Source: Marthasterias glacialis (Eukaryota > Echinodermata > Asteroidea > Forcipulatida > Asteriidae). From it: a stretch of 64,000 bases of DNA. Where the stretch lies: positions 21,586,559 to 21,650,558 of the forward strand of contig OU452222.1 of NCBI GenBank assembly GCA_911728455.2. Reading direction: 5' to 3'. Both the position numbers and the translations under genes were made by a program. Below, in pieces: positions 13,034-25,735 of this stretch (its first letter is position 1; each line of letters begins with the position of its first letter). Under the pieces are notes generated by a model, which made no database searches, was not told where the DNA came from, and was given only the letters and a program-made list of their open reading frames with translations.

Positions 13034-13083
13034 ACCTATAGACCCTATGCACATGATGTCATTTGAGTAGGGCGCCCTCACCT
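13034..13083 (-). repeat. Fragment of an interspersed repeat shared with 42996-43063
   Basis: In reverse complement this reads GTGAGGGCGC, then about 10 unrelated bases, then a CATGTGCATAGGGTCTATA-like end. The plus-strand segment at 42996-43063 has the same order: GTGAGGGCGC, a TGACGTCA-like site, GCATTAGGTCTATA. The shared order supports a common element in opposite orientations. Confidence 0.5.
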
Positions 13084-16000
13084 AGAGTTCAAAAGGAGGT
13101 TGTTCATTGGTCAATCCTGTGCGCTGCACGTACAAATCTCTGTGTTCCCATCGTTTCATCATCGGTTTATTTCTATAAGAATGGGCGTCAATGCATTACG
13201 TCTATTGGTGACAGATGTGGCTGATTTTAGTTGTAATCTTTTAAGTTGATTTGATTCAAAATGGTTAATTCACTATTTTATAGTTATACATACTTTAAAA
13301 TAATGAGAATAATAAAGAAAAACATACAAATATTCTTAATAAACCTACACGTAGACTCATCCGTTACACAAGCCACAGATATCAGAAATATGGTTTTCTG
13401 TATGTAGAAATCTGTCACTGATAAACACATTTCAACATAAGAAACTTTTTTTTTTTATTATTAATAAATTGATCAATAAGTCAGTTCATAATTTTACATT
13501 ATGTTTGCAAGCCAAGGACGTTGTATAAGACATGAACATCAGTTCAAAGAGAGATGTGATGACACTAATTTTTGTCAAGTAATATGTTCCGAATGAAATG
13601 TGCTATTTGTTTTTTAAAACATACTTGAGTTTCCGTTTTAAATGTAAATCTGCTATGAATCCGTATGGGTGTGACAACCCTAAAGTACCCAAATCCTCAA
13701 CAATCCTATTCAGGAAGTTGTCATACTTGGTACACTCTAAAAATCAACAATTGAAAGAGTTTGGTCAGTGACAACACTTTCACAAGTTAAATGTAACTCA
13801 GATGAAGAGTTGAAATTACTCTATTAAGAGTTAAATCTCAGCTTCTGAAATGCCAGTTTGACACAGTTTATAAAAGTGTTATCGTTGACTGAACCGTGTA
13901 AGTGTTGATTAAACACTTTTCATTTTTTTCAAATGAATGTAGGATTTGGAACTGCGGGCCAAAATACAATTACTTACTTGGGTGTTGAGTAACCATAAAG
14001 TGGAGTATTTTGATTGAGGGTATGGGGTAGGCCTATATACCCAGAGACTCTAGGGGGTGGATTGGTTAAGTGGAGGTAGGAGGTATGGATTTGCAATACA
14101 ATATAGTGAGGAATGTTATTAAAGACAAACTATTCACTCAAACAATGTTGCTGAATAGATCTCTGAATGATAATCAAGCAATAAAGACCAATGACAAAAA
14201 TTCCCAGGTGGTAGTAAAAAGCTTACGCAAACAAGTACATAAATATAGTAATAACCTTTTATTGATTCTTTGAAAAAAAGGGAAATACTTCTGTAATTTT
14301 AGCCGTAACTTTTATGATCCAGAAGCCATGCGATTGGTGACAAACATGTGTTTTGTTTGTTTGTTTGTTTCATAGAGTGACTGAGTAAACATTGTACAAG
14401 TTGTGCTTGCAGGATGGATTGTTCTTCTAGGCCAATGAAAATTGATGGTTAGTTTCCCATTAACTCATCAAAGTTCATGGGGAAATCTTTCCATTATTTT
14501 CCACCCTTGTTAAAATACATGCCCGTTTTAGATGGCTAATTTTACTAGTTTTTTTACTTCTTCATCTTCTAAGGCTTTGACGCTGCCAAGTATCTAGATC
14601 CATTCAACAACACAAACACTGTCGGAAAACTTTTTGACACACAGACAACAAACTTTATTGGCCGTTGGGACTCGGGTTGTCACTTATGATTCAACGGTAC
14701 CAACGACTGGCCAACTGCCATTCATGGACCAATCAAACATCATGACATCAGTTTGAGCAATTCTTTGCGGGTCAGGTTTAGGTAACGATTAAGGGGTTCT
14801 CTCTCATGGCTTATATCCATTTTATTTATTGTTTATCAGGTACGTGCGCTGCACTTCTTGAGTACATTCCTGTGCTTATCGGCTGTTAAGTGACAACTTG
14901 TGTTGACGTCACTAATTATTTGTGATAATATTGAATATCGCGATAAATTTAGTGACGACATATCGTGGATGAAAAAAAAGTAGTAATGCCCAAGCATACA
15001 TGGTTGTCCAAGTGAATGCGCATTTGCTGGACTAAGCACAAGACTGAAAAACAAAGTATTGGCAGCTGACTTAATTAATGGTCATTTTTTTTAAAAATCA
15101 CAGCCATTTTCTTTTACTTAGGAATCTAATAAACATTTTCCATGCGGGGCCACGATTCTACACGTGGGTACTGATGAGAAACTAACAGTACTTAACAAAC
15201 AACTTTCATTTGGTCTTATGTTGTAACAAATAATTGTTTTTGTACTGATTCAAGCTTTCAGTGACTTCTAAAACTGTTTGTGGCCTCACGATTTTTCAGT
15301 CATACTTTTTGTGTGTGTGGGAAATTGCAAAAATCCTACATTCAGCACGTACTTTGTACATGTAGCAAGGTGCAATATTGTTTGTATAATAACGGCAGAG
15401 TACTGAATGAAGGAAATAATAGTTTGCTTGTCAAGTTGATCAACAAGATTGTTCATCATTATCAATTGGTCAGACCAAATACCACTATATATGTAAATAT
15501 TTCCTTTGAAATACTTAACTTTAATTCAGAGTAACTCTATGGCTCATTTTTTAATGTTAACAAAAAGTAGAAAACCCAACCGCCTTCCCAACTTCCCTTA
15601 TATTTGAGTAACACTTCTTAACAAACTAACATTTCGAATTATTATCGTTAAATTTTGAAAAGTGAAAATTTTGAAACATACCCTTCACCAAAAAAACACA
15701 GAAAGTCAGAAAGCACACATTTTTTAGAATGACACAATTAAACTGTCCAGGTTCACCCTGCATAACATCATGGTTTGAATGAGTTACGAGAAGCTAAGAT
15801 TACCTAAAACTTGGGACAACAACAAAACAAACCTCTCGAGCAAACCAGCCAAGTTCAACCAATATTCATTGACTTGATTGAAAACATCAGATGTGTGCTC
15901 CAACAACAAGCTAGCCAGAAAAAACCCACAACCATAAAAAAAAAAAAAAAAAAAAAAAGGAATCACAACGAGCAAAGCCCAACAAAGCAACTCTGAGCCG

Positions 16001-19000
16001 TATTAATTATGCACAGTTGGTTTTTTTTTTTTTATATTTGTTGGGTTTACTGAAGATGAAATGAGTCCAAATTCCAGTCAGTACGGTTCTGATCCTTGTC
16101 CATTACCGGTCACTAGGGACCACACAAGTCAACACCTCCTGTGAAGTCCTTCCTATTGATTACTATCATTTATTCATATGGCAGAGCTAGGGCATCGATT
16201 TAACATGTTGAAACAAAAAGCTTAGAACGTGTCAGTGGCGATCATTGTGCCACGACTGTCAAGTGCACCACTGGTGATTGGACAGGGCATAAGAGAGAGA
16301 GAGAGAAAAAAAAGAAAGCCTGCAAATTAATTCCCCTTGGACAAACATGAATAAGTCAATACTGACAAAAACGAAGGAATTCATTAGCAGTCGAAGCTCC
16401 ATCGATCGGTGCTTTAATCAGAGCTACAAATGAACAAAGGACCACCTCTACGACGGACGGCTTCCATGCAGACAGTACAGTACATGTCAACATTCAGGAG
16501 CTGTTATCTTAACATAAAAATGCCTACATGGTTTCTACACGGATTGAATCCAAATCAAGAAAACTCAAGATCCGAATAAGTCTGTGTGCATGTTGAAGAA
16601 TTGATGGGGATATTTCTACAAAAAGTCAGTTTCAGAGAGAGAGAGGGAGAGCAATTTTACCACAATTACAGTTCCAAATCGCTTGTCCTTGCAAAAACAA
16701 TCCCAAAGTCATTTTCCCTCAAACTGCCGAGTTTAAGACAAGAAAAGAAAGTGGCCCTCCAATACAATATCAACAAGAAGTAAAAAGGTGGGGGAATTTC
16801 ATTTTATTACCTCCTCTTAATTAACTGGAAAATCAATATCTTTCAGCAAATCTCAGACGGGGATGAAGCTCTGGCTATGAACAATTTACAGTCTAATTCA
16901 CTTGCCCCACGCCGATCACATTGCACATGACTTGCTTGTCTCATTTCGCCAGCGACTTTTCCATCTCTTTTGCTGCGTTTTATTTCTCGTTCTATTGGTT
17001 CATTCTGCCGTGCACTAGCCTTAATAGGGACAGGTGTTTGTAGGGCTAATCAGCAAAGGCCTACTTGCATAATGATGCCACTCCTCTATCTCTATTCTTC
17101 TAAGAATATACACACAGCTATTTGAAGAAGGTTGTAGTTGCCTTCTTTCTTAATGTTTGTGATGTTTAATTTAAAGATATTTCATTTTGAATGTCAAGAT
17201 ATTAACTGAATGGAAGGGAGACAGAATATATTAAGAACAGATTCAATATTCACAGTACAGCTTTGAGAAGGAATTCCTCCAGTGAAAATCACAGATTATT
17301 TTGGATATATGTATTTTTTTTTTTTTGACAACTGGCGACAAATGTTTTCATTTTGGTATTGTTCATAAGGTAATTACAGCTCACAGACACCCTACTGGGC
17401 ATAAGGTGTTGTTTCTCCAACATGTTTACCACAGTTAAACAACTGTATTCTATTTTTAGTTGTAAAATTTCCCCCCCTTTTTTTTTTAGTAAACTAGTAA
17501 GTTAGACTTGTCTTGAAGGCGTAATGACTATGAGATGAGCCAGATGGGTTTTTCTCTTTTTTTTCAAGGCTTCCATTTGATGTCTTCTAATCATCGTGTT
17601 ATGTAAAGCACGGACACGATTTTCAGACACCCAGCACACATTTCATAAAAGAAATCTCCATCATTTGACAAACTGTGGAGCACCTCATGGCCAAGTGCAT
17701 CTTAGATTAATCAAAGAGACTTGGGTTTCCCCTCCCCCCTGCTGTCTCTGACGACTTACACACGCCAACTAAGAGTCCTTGAATTTCACTGTGAAATACT
17801 TGGCATTATCGTCAGCGTCACGTACTGGGTTATACCACAATACAGTAGGGAATAGCCTCAAATCAGCTCCTTTTTATGTTTTTCTTCTTTTTTTGGCAGA
17901 AAAATTACTTGAAGTTGGGACCGGTTTCAAATGTTACATCAGTCAACCCTTTGCCTCCAAGTGTGTACAGTTGATGAGTTGTAATTTCAGACGCTTACGG
18001 TGAGCAAACCAACTTAACCTTAATTTTATAGCAAAATACACTGACAGTGATGGAGACAAAAAAAACATCCTTTGGGAATTTTCTTGTTGCTCAAGAGGGG
18101 GCTTTTGACTTGGGAAATCAGTAATGTCATGGACAGGAATTCCCAACCGAAAAATTGGAACAACAATTTTTTCATCGTCGTTATCTTGAAAGTGTTACAA
18201 AGCAACGAGCTATACACCTAGCTGTACTTTTATATTTCATTATCTAAAAACAAAATAAAAGCTGTTGACAATTTATCAAGGATACAGGACCGCACTACTA
18301 TTGGGTTGAAAAAGGGTGGCAATAAAAAAAATTACAGGGGGGTAGTCAACAATTTGTACGCAGATCTCTAATCAATTAAGGCGTTTTTTATTTGATTTTA
18401 TTTGATTTTTTTATTAGTTCATTAAGTTCATCCTTTACCACAATAAAAATAAAATCTGATACAATGGCGATAAAAAAAAAAATCTCACTGTCCAGTTGAT
18501 AGATTACACAAATCTTATTTCAATGAAACACAACTGATAAGTTCAATAGCGGTGGCACCATTAAAGCAGACAACTGTGTCAAGCATGGAATGATCAATCT
18601 TTGCATCGTGACAGTATAATTTATACACACGCATTAGTTATGACTAACTTATCAGATCATAACACAAGAGCCCTACAATATGAATAATATCCTATCATTT
18701 TTCTCTGCACTTCCTTTTAAAAGATATTCTTTTGACGATTCCAGAGTGACATATGGTGTTGCGCCTTTCAGGACAGCTCGTTAGCAAACCACAGAGAGCT
18801 ACTGTTGGATAAACGTGTGGGCTTACGCTTCTATGCAAATGACTTCTTTGTCGAGGTTCAATCGGAGTATGGAAGTCCGTGACAATGGCCAAAAAAACCG
18901 TCCCCGTTTTTATTTCAAGTCATAATATTTGCCTATCCTTTAACCATATGAGGCCTGGGGCTAGATCAGCCCATGCAAGTAAAGTCCAGCTAACTGATGG

Positions 19001-21604
19001 CACACATGTGACCCCATTCATTGTGAGGTTTGTACGACCGACGACGTGGTGAAATAATGACCAAGACAATGAAGTAGCTCTTTCTCTTTCTCTCTCTATA
19101 TCAACGGTTGAAGGGTGGGGTGGAAGGGAAGATGAAGCGATTAATCTTGAGTCATGCAAAGGGACACACTCCTGCCATCTTGGACGCCCCACCAGCACAC
19201 TTGTTTTAATGGGTTTCATTATGCCAGCGCCAATGATCATGTCCAGAGTCGTTCATTCCACTTGTTATATTGTTCCTGGCCACTGGACAAGGGGGTAGAA
19301 GAGTTAGGGGGGGGGGGGGGTGTGAAACTAGGGCAACTTAAGAGCCAACAGATGTAAAGGAAACTCTTTGTCTACCAATTTCCGTCACCCCCCTCAACAA
19401 CAGTACAAGAAAAGTGAAAAACAATTACAGGCTGACAGGAAAGACCCTGCAAATGTTTAAGTGATGGTTATAATTGGATCAGCAAAAATCAACAAGAACT
19501 GTGAGAAATAATTAATTAAATCAAATATTATGTTCGGGTTAACTGTGACTTTAATAAACTAATGCAATATAAAAATGGGTTCATTCACATGGAATCTGCA
19601 GTGTTCATATAGTTTTGTCTCTCTCTCTTTTTAAACATTTTAGTGTTCGATTAAATGTAATTAAATTATAATTACCTGCGATTTTGTTTCCTCTTTTTTA
19701 TCTTGTTTTTTTATTTATTTTATATTTGTTATATGAGGGCACTAATTGATCAGCTGAGCTGGATGGTCTAAAGACGATTATAAATATTTGAAGAAAAACA
19801 AATAATTACATATTCCTACACTTTGGGGCAAAAAGTAAACAAGAACATTTTTTTTTTTTTTTTCGAACTAAGTATCGCCTGTACAAATGTTGTAAAAAAA
19901 GTGTGTATTTTTTATGCATAATGAAAAGAAAAAAATGTACGTCCTAAAAAAATGTATTGGATGGACTTGACAATATGATATTATTATATTCCAGTGATCA
20001 AACTTTTTTATTTAGGGGAGGTTGACTCAAACTATAAATGCGTGTCACCCATTAATTCCCTCCATGAAGCATTTTGGTTTGACATGTTCAGAAATATGAA
20101 GCACACAGGCATCACCAAAGACAGTATATAACCAAAATCAATATCTTTGCATAATCTTCGTGAGAGTTGAGCTTGCATTTTTGTTCTCTCCCAACCCCCC
20201 CTAAATAAAAATTCAAGCATTCGTGAATGCAGTGGGGACCGAGGATAGTGTGAGAACCTACAATGACACGCGGAAGCTTGTAAAAGTCACTCATTCCTAG
20301 CTGACCATTGTTATAAAACTTTGCACATCAAAAGGCCATACCTGCTGCGGGAGCAGTCACATTTTTTTATTCATCAAAAATATGTGGAGGGTTTGAAATT
20401 TGCTTTTGTTTCCGTTCCCCTTCGACCAAATACATGTATATTCAGATATTTGACGCTGCTGACATGTAACTCGGTTCGTTAATTTAAATCTAGGTTAACC
20501 TTTTTTCCCACAGTCTTTCCAATGTGGGGCCTTTAACCAATAGTGCACAGCGCATTGTGGAAGTCCAACAGTACCGAGTAGGACAGTGAGTGATTGTTTG
20601 TTATTTCAAAAAATGCCGAACCAGAAACCTTTTAAAGCAAGTTGAAAAGTTAAGCCAGGCTTATTTTGTTTCCCCCAAACGGACCCCCGGAAAAAAAAAA
20701 ATCCTCACTTCAATTACAGCATGTACCCATTTGATTAAATTTCGTGCCCTGCATTGGCGGAATGTGCCTCCTTTTTCTCTTTTGAAGTAAAGAATTTAAT
20801 GAAATAAAAATTGAAAAATAACAATGCTTACTTCTTAATGTGAAGATTTATTTCATAGAGGTGTGAGACAGGAGAGATGTACTTGAAATAAATTATTGAT
20901 TACCTTGTGTCGTATTACCAAAGTATCGGATGTTTCAAATGCCACACATCTATAATTCTACACTGGCTAGGTAAGATACAGCCATTGCCGTTTTTGCCAA
21001 ACTGCTGCCATCCCTTATTATTTTTTTTCAAAAAAATATGCATGTACATGAATGAACAAAAGGAACCTGTGCAAATGTGGGTTTATGACGTTGTTTCTTT
21101 TACAACGAAACAAAGGGTCATGGCCTACTTTGTTTTGTGGGAAAGCTGACTTTAGCAAAGGGTACCCTCATTTAACTAGACATAAATAAAAAAAAATTTA
21201 AATAGAAAAAAGACAAAAATCGACAGGTTAAAAACTGATGTTGAAACGTTTCTGATTTCATTTTTTTTGCACATAGCCTGTGAGGGGGAATGTATGCTCT
21301 AATTACTGAATGCTACACCTAAAAAGAGACTGTGACTGTGAAGGTACACTCTTCCTTGTGACTACCAAAAGAATTGCACATACCGTTCACGTACCAGACA
21401 ATGTCCACATACTACTGTAAAATGCCCCTTGTCTTAAGTGTCAAAGAATATAGATTATAACATTTATGAGGGGTGTCTGAGACTTGGATTAACATTTTCA
21501 AAGCAAGAGTGCAACTGGGTGGGGGCGGTTGAAAGATTTATGTCTTGCTGTAAGAGGTCAACATTAGTAATTGTCAGAGACCAGTATATTCGCACTTCGT
21601 GCGA
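13084..21604. other. Long gene-free interval
   Basis: No coding exon, RNA gene or complete element was recognised. Simple features include a TTTG microsatellite near 14348-14370, an A run at about 15937-15958, T runs, and a run of 14 G at 19307-19320. From 13736 the words ACACTCTAAAAA, AACACTTT and AAGTGTT recur through about 13920, possibly a decayed inverted-repeat element. About 16820-17100 is a more complex, repeat-free stretch that may be conserved non-coding DNA. Confidence 0.5.
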
Positions 21605-21890
21605 CACAACATATACATGAAATAACAAACCTGTGAAAGTTTAAGCTCAATCGGTCATCGGAATCACAAGGAAATAGTGAAAAACTCCCTGATACGTTTT
21701 GAAACATCGGGTTTTGGAATCTCAATATGGAAACTAATTTCTTCACTTATTTCTCAAACAATATGGCACTTCCAGCAAGCTATTTCAAGGGAAGTTTTCC
21801 ATCACCATCACCATCTTCATACCATGTAAGTTAGGTGTGAATCTGTGAACATTTATGTTTTGAATCTTACCAACGTTGTGCATACCCTTT
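21605..21890 (+). repeat. Interspersed repeat family L, copy 1
   Basis: It starts CAAACCTGTGAAAGTTTAAG, then CTCAATCGGTCATCGGA, and later contains TATTTCAAGGGAAGTTTTCC. The same ordered words occur at 63644-64000 on the plus strand and, more diverged, at 45206-45510 on the minus strand. It has no open frame of note. The class is unknown; it could be a non-autonomous DNA element or a SINE body. Confidence 0.75.
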
Positions 21891-22186
21891 TAAAGGAAAT
21901 TGTAGGTACTAGGTTAGAAGTTGCTCAACAATACCTCATATATTACAATTTGGGGAAGAGAGACAAGGGGTGCTAGCTGCAAATGGTGAAAACTTGGTAA
22001 GACAAGTCCCTGTCATGTAGTTTAAATTAAATAATCGTTACATTTACCAAAGGTTTAGTCTTCAATTCCTAATACCTTGGATTAAGTCTTCAACTTCATT
22101 CATTTCATTTCTGAGTAAACAATTTTTGTATTTATTTTTTAAATTTTTTGATTGATTGACTAATTGATTTTTTCTTTTATTTCTTT

Positions 22187-22219
<33 letters not shown>

Positions 22220-23338
22220 CATCAATTGGTGCAACAAATCAGGTGTGCAAAAAATTTAAATTTCAGAAGATATTAAATAATTGACTTTTTGAATGTAGAT
22301 CATGCAGTGTTTAGTATACCTTGAGTGCAGCTGCCATTACTCAACCTATGACTGAGTTTAAAATCGTGAGATCCCTTCATTTCTTAAGATTGATTAATTT
22401 CTGAACTACATTTTACTCTTTAACCACGTACAGGCGACCCGGTCATGTATTTTGGGAATGTGTGGCTGTCAAATGATTTACTTCCCTTCCTTCATGAAGA
22501 TCGTACTGAATTTAGGGAACATTGTAAAAAACAAATACGACCTGCACAGAATGTTTCCTGTCTAAGAAAATTATTCATGCAGCCTATATATTTACCTGCG
22601 CGTTAAATTGAGAGGCAAATCGAACAGAAATGTTACATACATGAGATCATGCATTTTAGAAGAAAAAAATCTCTCAGACTTTAGTCTTTGTTAATTTCTT
22701 AAAATTTATTGTAATTTTATTCATTACACACATAATACTTCGCATACAACAGTGTTTTAATATTTCTAAAGTTAACAACTTAAATTAATTAAAATATTTT
22801 GGTATACCCTTATTATAATAAAAACAGAATGATATCTATAAGTTCATTTCCGCGCAGGACAGTATTTGTGCTGGTACATAAAGTAATATATTTGCGTTCA
22901 TGAACACAAACAGCTGTCTTCAATTTCAAGCATAAAAAAATTAACAATGCTTTACTCTAAATTTTTTTTTAATCATCTCTGTATGGCTTTTAAAGATGAA
23001 TTGTATTGAATTACTGGAGGGAAGTGAATCCTATTCCTTCCGTAACACAAGACACTCTGAAAGAACATGACAATGTCCATTATGAGTGTCTTAAGAACTT
23101 CATTATGGAATATTTAATTTGTCCGTTTATTAGCATGTGGCGCGTATTGGTGGTGGTTTTGGGGGGGGATTTGTGTGTTGTTTCTTATGTTTTTATTTGG
23201 AGTTATCATTTCTCCCGTATGATGTAAAAGAAAATGTGGAGTGAGGAAGTTGGGTGTTTGAAAACTACAAATGCCAAAACAAAGATTTTATTTAGAAATG
23301 TTACCAATTCTCAATATACTCAAACTACACCACACACT
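21891..23338. other. Gene-free interval
   Basis: AT-rich sequence containing the T/G homopolymer junction and no recognisable exon or element. Short open frames at its right end match nothing known to me. Confidence 0.5.
22184..22212. repeat. T11-G18 homopolymer junction
   Basis: Eleven T at 22184-22194 pass directly into 18 G at 22195-22212. Similar T/G or T/C junctions occur elsewhere in the window. G runs of this length can form quadruplexes. Confidence 0.95.
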
Positions 23339-23523
23339 GGAGCCACTTTCACAGAGCTGCCGAAGCACAAAACGTGGCTACATAAGCACAACAAAATTAG
23401 GCTTACCAGAACAGGGTTACCAGCCAAAATGCCACATCACATATACCATCTGTGATTGGTACCTTGCTCATTTTCGCTCAGCAGAAAATTGTTCAGCAGT
23501 ACTTTCTCTATGAAATTGGGCCC
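23339..23523 (-). mobile_element. Foldback/MITE family K, copy 1
   Basis: The right end CTATGAAATTGGGCCCA, read inverted, pairs with the diverged left end (GGAGCCACTTTCACAGAGCT). Internal words GGTTACCAGCCAAAATG and CAGCAGAAAATTGTTCAGCA correspond in inverse to the copy at 44879-45076. It is non-coding, and its arms are worn compared with that copy. Confidence 0.72.
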
Positions 23524-25479
23524 AGGTTTTAACAAGAGAGGTGTCTCAATAATTTTGGGGAACCCTGGTTTGAATTTGGATCCCATACATGTAAAGTTAT
23601 TGTCAGGAAAAATTTGGATGTTAATTCTTTTTTTTTAAAATTGCCAGCAGATTCCAACCTCTTTTTTTTCTCAATTCCGGCTAAAAGCCTGCTCCAGACA
23701 TATTCCTCACGCAGGATTTGACCGTCCACTGAGTGTTTTTTTGTAACGCGATGGCTTTAATGCATATTTTGGGGGTGTTTTTTTAGATTTTTTTTTTAGA
23801 TGCCAATTGTTTCTTGCATTCTGTGTATGCTTAGCTGGAGGGTGGGAAATTATGCCGAACGGGACCAAACTGACCTTAGCAACAAGGCTGGCAGCCCTAA
23901 CTGGTTCACTTGCCCCCAGCGTTCAGAGGCAAAATGTGATAATGCCTGCGCCGCTGCCGGCAAAACTCATCACAACCCAATACAAATTAACCATCTTTGC
24001 AAAAACAAATGAATTTGGGTTTGTGGACTAGCTTGGGTAGTAGAGTCCTCTTGCTCCCCGCGGACGCTGATGCTCTAATTTCATTTGGGGCGAGAATTCA
24101 TTAGTTTTAGGCACTTAATCTAACCAGCAGAGTCTTATGCATGTTCGGTGAGGAGGGGGGAGTCTGCTCTACACACTAAATTAGTCTTTGCACTGCTATG
24201 GCCAGCATATAGCTTATAATTTTTCAGCCAAATTGATTTAGGCCTTGTTTGGGGGATGTGCGCTTGTTCTTTTCCAGGGTGTGAGCAAGGCGGCGGGAGC
24301 AAATTGGTTTTAAATTCTGGCGTACTGTTGCTAATTGGAAATTTAAAGTCTCCTGTTCATTAGAAGAGATTCACCTGAACAAAAAATGGCATTTGCCTTT
24401 AAGATTTCCAGGACATTCACAGTTGGGAACTGGTTTCCCTTCTCTAAAAAAATCTCAAAGATTATCCATTCGCATGATGTTCTAATTTTGATTGGAACAA
24501 TAATATAACTTCAGTTCGACTGATAAATTATACCAACACTGCGATATCTGAGATTACACAAATATTGATAAATCCCTTTACATATCCCTTGATAAATGAA
24601 ACTCACATCATAGCAGGATGTATATTTTGTACCACCCCAATAACAAAATCACCAAGACAGTGGGATCCTGTCCAAAAACACTGATGAGCCGCAAACTATA
24701 GACTAATATTTTCTTTGTCAATTAAGCTTTGGACTGCACAGGAAACCGAGTTTAGAGGATCTTTCCAATCTCTGTTTCAATTTCATGAAATTAGTTCAAA
24801 CATCCGAGACCATTGTGAACAGGAATCACAGGTATAATATAAAGCCCAAAGTGGTACATGCCGTTACCAGATACAAAACTCTTCCTGTGAGGTTGTTTAA
24901 AGGGAATCTAGATCTGAGGTTCCCCTACTTGATGAAATGAATAAAAGCGAATTGATTAGGACAAAACAAAAATTGTGACTGGACTAAAACTAATTGACTT
25001 CTTTGCAGAGACACTACACACAATGTGTATTGATTACAAAAATGCTGAGCTTCGACACAAGAATCAGTCCATGGAAACACTTATGATGCTAAATTAGACT
25101 TTCTCTGATTGGTTTTTCCTATGGTACTTCCTTAAATGGTTTTAATGATCCGGACAGCAACTGAAATGCAAGGCACCGAAAGTTTGCACAGGAACGGAAA
25201 TGCTTATGTGCACTCCTAGCCTGGGAAGTAACCTAGATTTATATCATAAAAATACACAAGTACATCAATGAAGTGTCCATCGTTTTTTTTTTTAAACACT
25301 CTCAGTTCTCCTTATGTTGACAAGAACTTCAAGGAAACTGGGACACCATAAGTTTCAATTCATCCGAGGTCTGCAACACCTCAAATATATGCCTTTGGTA
25401 TGGACTCAATGTACGCTTGTTTTCTGTGCTGTTGTTCACTCTCTCTCCCTTTGGGGGTGAACCCTGTCACTTGTTTGCC
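23524..25479. other. Gene-free interval with a conserved-looking block at 24040-24420
   Basis: No genes were found. From about 24040 to 24420 the sequence is repeat-free and complex, rich in AATTG, TAATTT and CATTAG homeodomain-like words and GC-containing spacers. It stands out from the T-rich DNA before it. A regulatory role is inferred only from composition. Confidence 0.4.
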
Positions 25480-25587
25480 TATCAGACCTGATCTGTCAAG
25501 GGGACAACGGAGGCAATCGTCCCTGCACCCCGATCATTGCCTTGGTGCCCCTTAATATGTTCCAGTACAAATTTACATTTCCCTCAT
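25480..25587 (-). repeat. Interspersed repeat family M, copy 1
   Basis: Its reverse complement shares ordered words with 63445-63535 on the plus strand: AATGTAAATT, GGAACAT, GGGCACCAAGGCAAT, GATTGCCTCCGT, ATCAGGTCTG. Two dispersed copies in opposite orientation establish it as a repeat. The class is unknown. Confidence 0.72.
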
Positions 25588-25643
25588 AGAGATTCACCCA
25601 AACATTACAAAGATATTGACATATAGGGAGACTGCCAACATTA

Positions 25644-25735
25644 GGGCTGAATAGCTCAGTTGGTAGAGCATCGGTACGGTGGTGGTAGGTTCAAATCCCT
25701 CTCCAGTCAATTTTTCTTTGTTTACCCCAAAATTG
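25644..25735 (+). repeat. tRNA-derived SINE head (not a functional tRNA)
   Basis: A good A box and D arm (TAGCTCAGTTGGTAGAGC, from 25652) are followed 20 bases later by a B box, GGTTCAAATCC, at 25688-25698. The anticodon arm does not form a five-base-pair stem, and the T stem has mismatches. The segment then runs into a TTTTTCTTTGTTTACCCC body like those of echinoderm tRNA-SINEs. The call is a SINE copy rather than a tRNA gene. Confidence 0.72.

Noticed and set aside
25644-25716. Possible tRNA gene
   Set aside because: A and B boxes are good, but the anticodon stem does not form and the T stem is mismatched; the downstream sequence is a SINE body.
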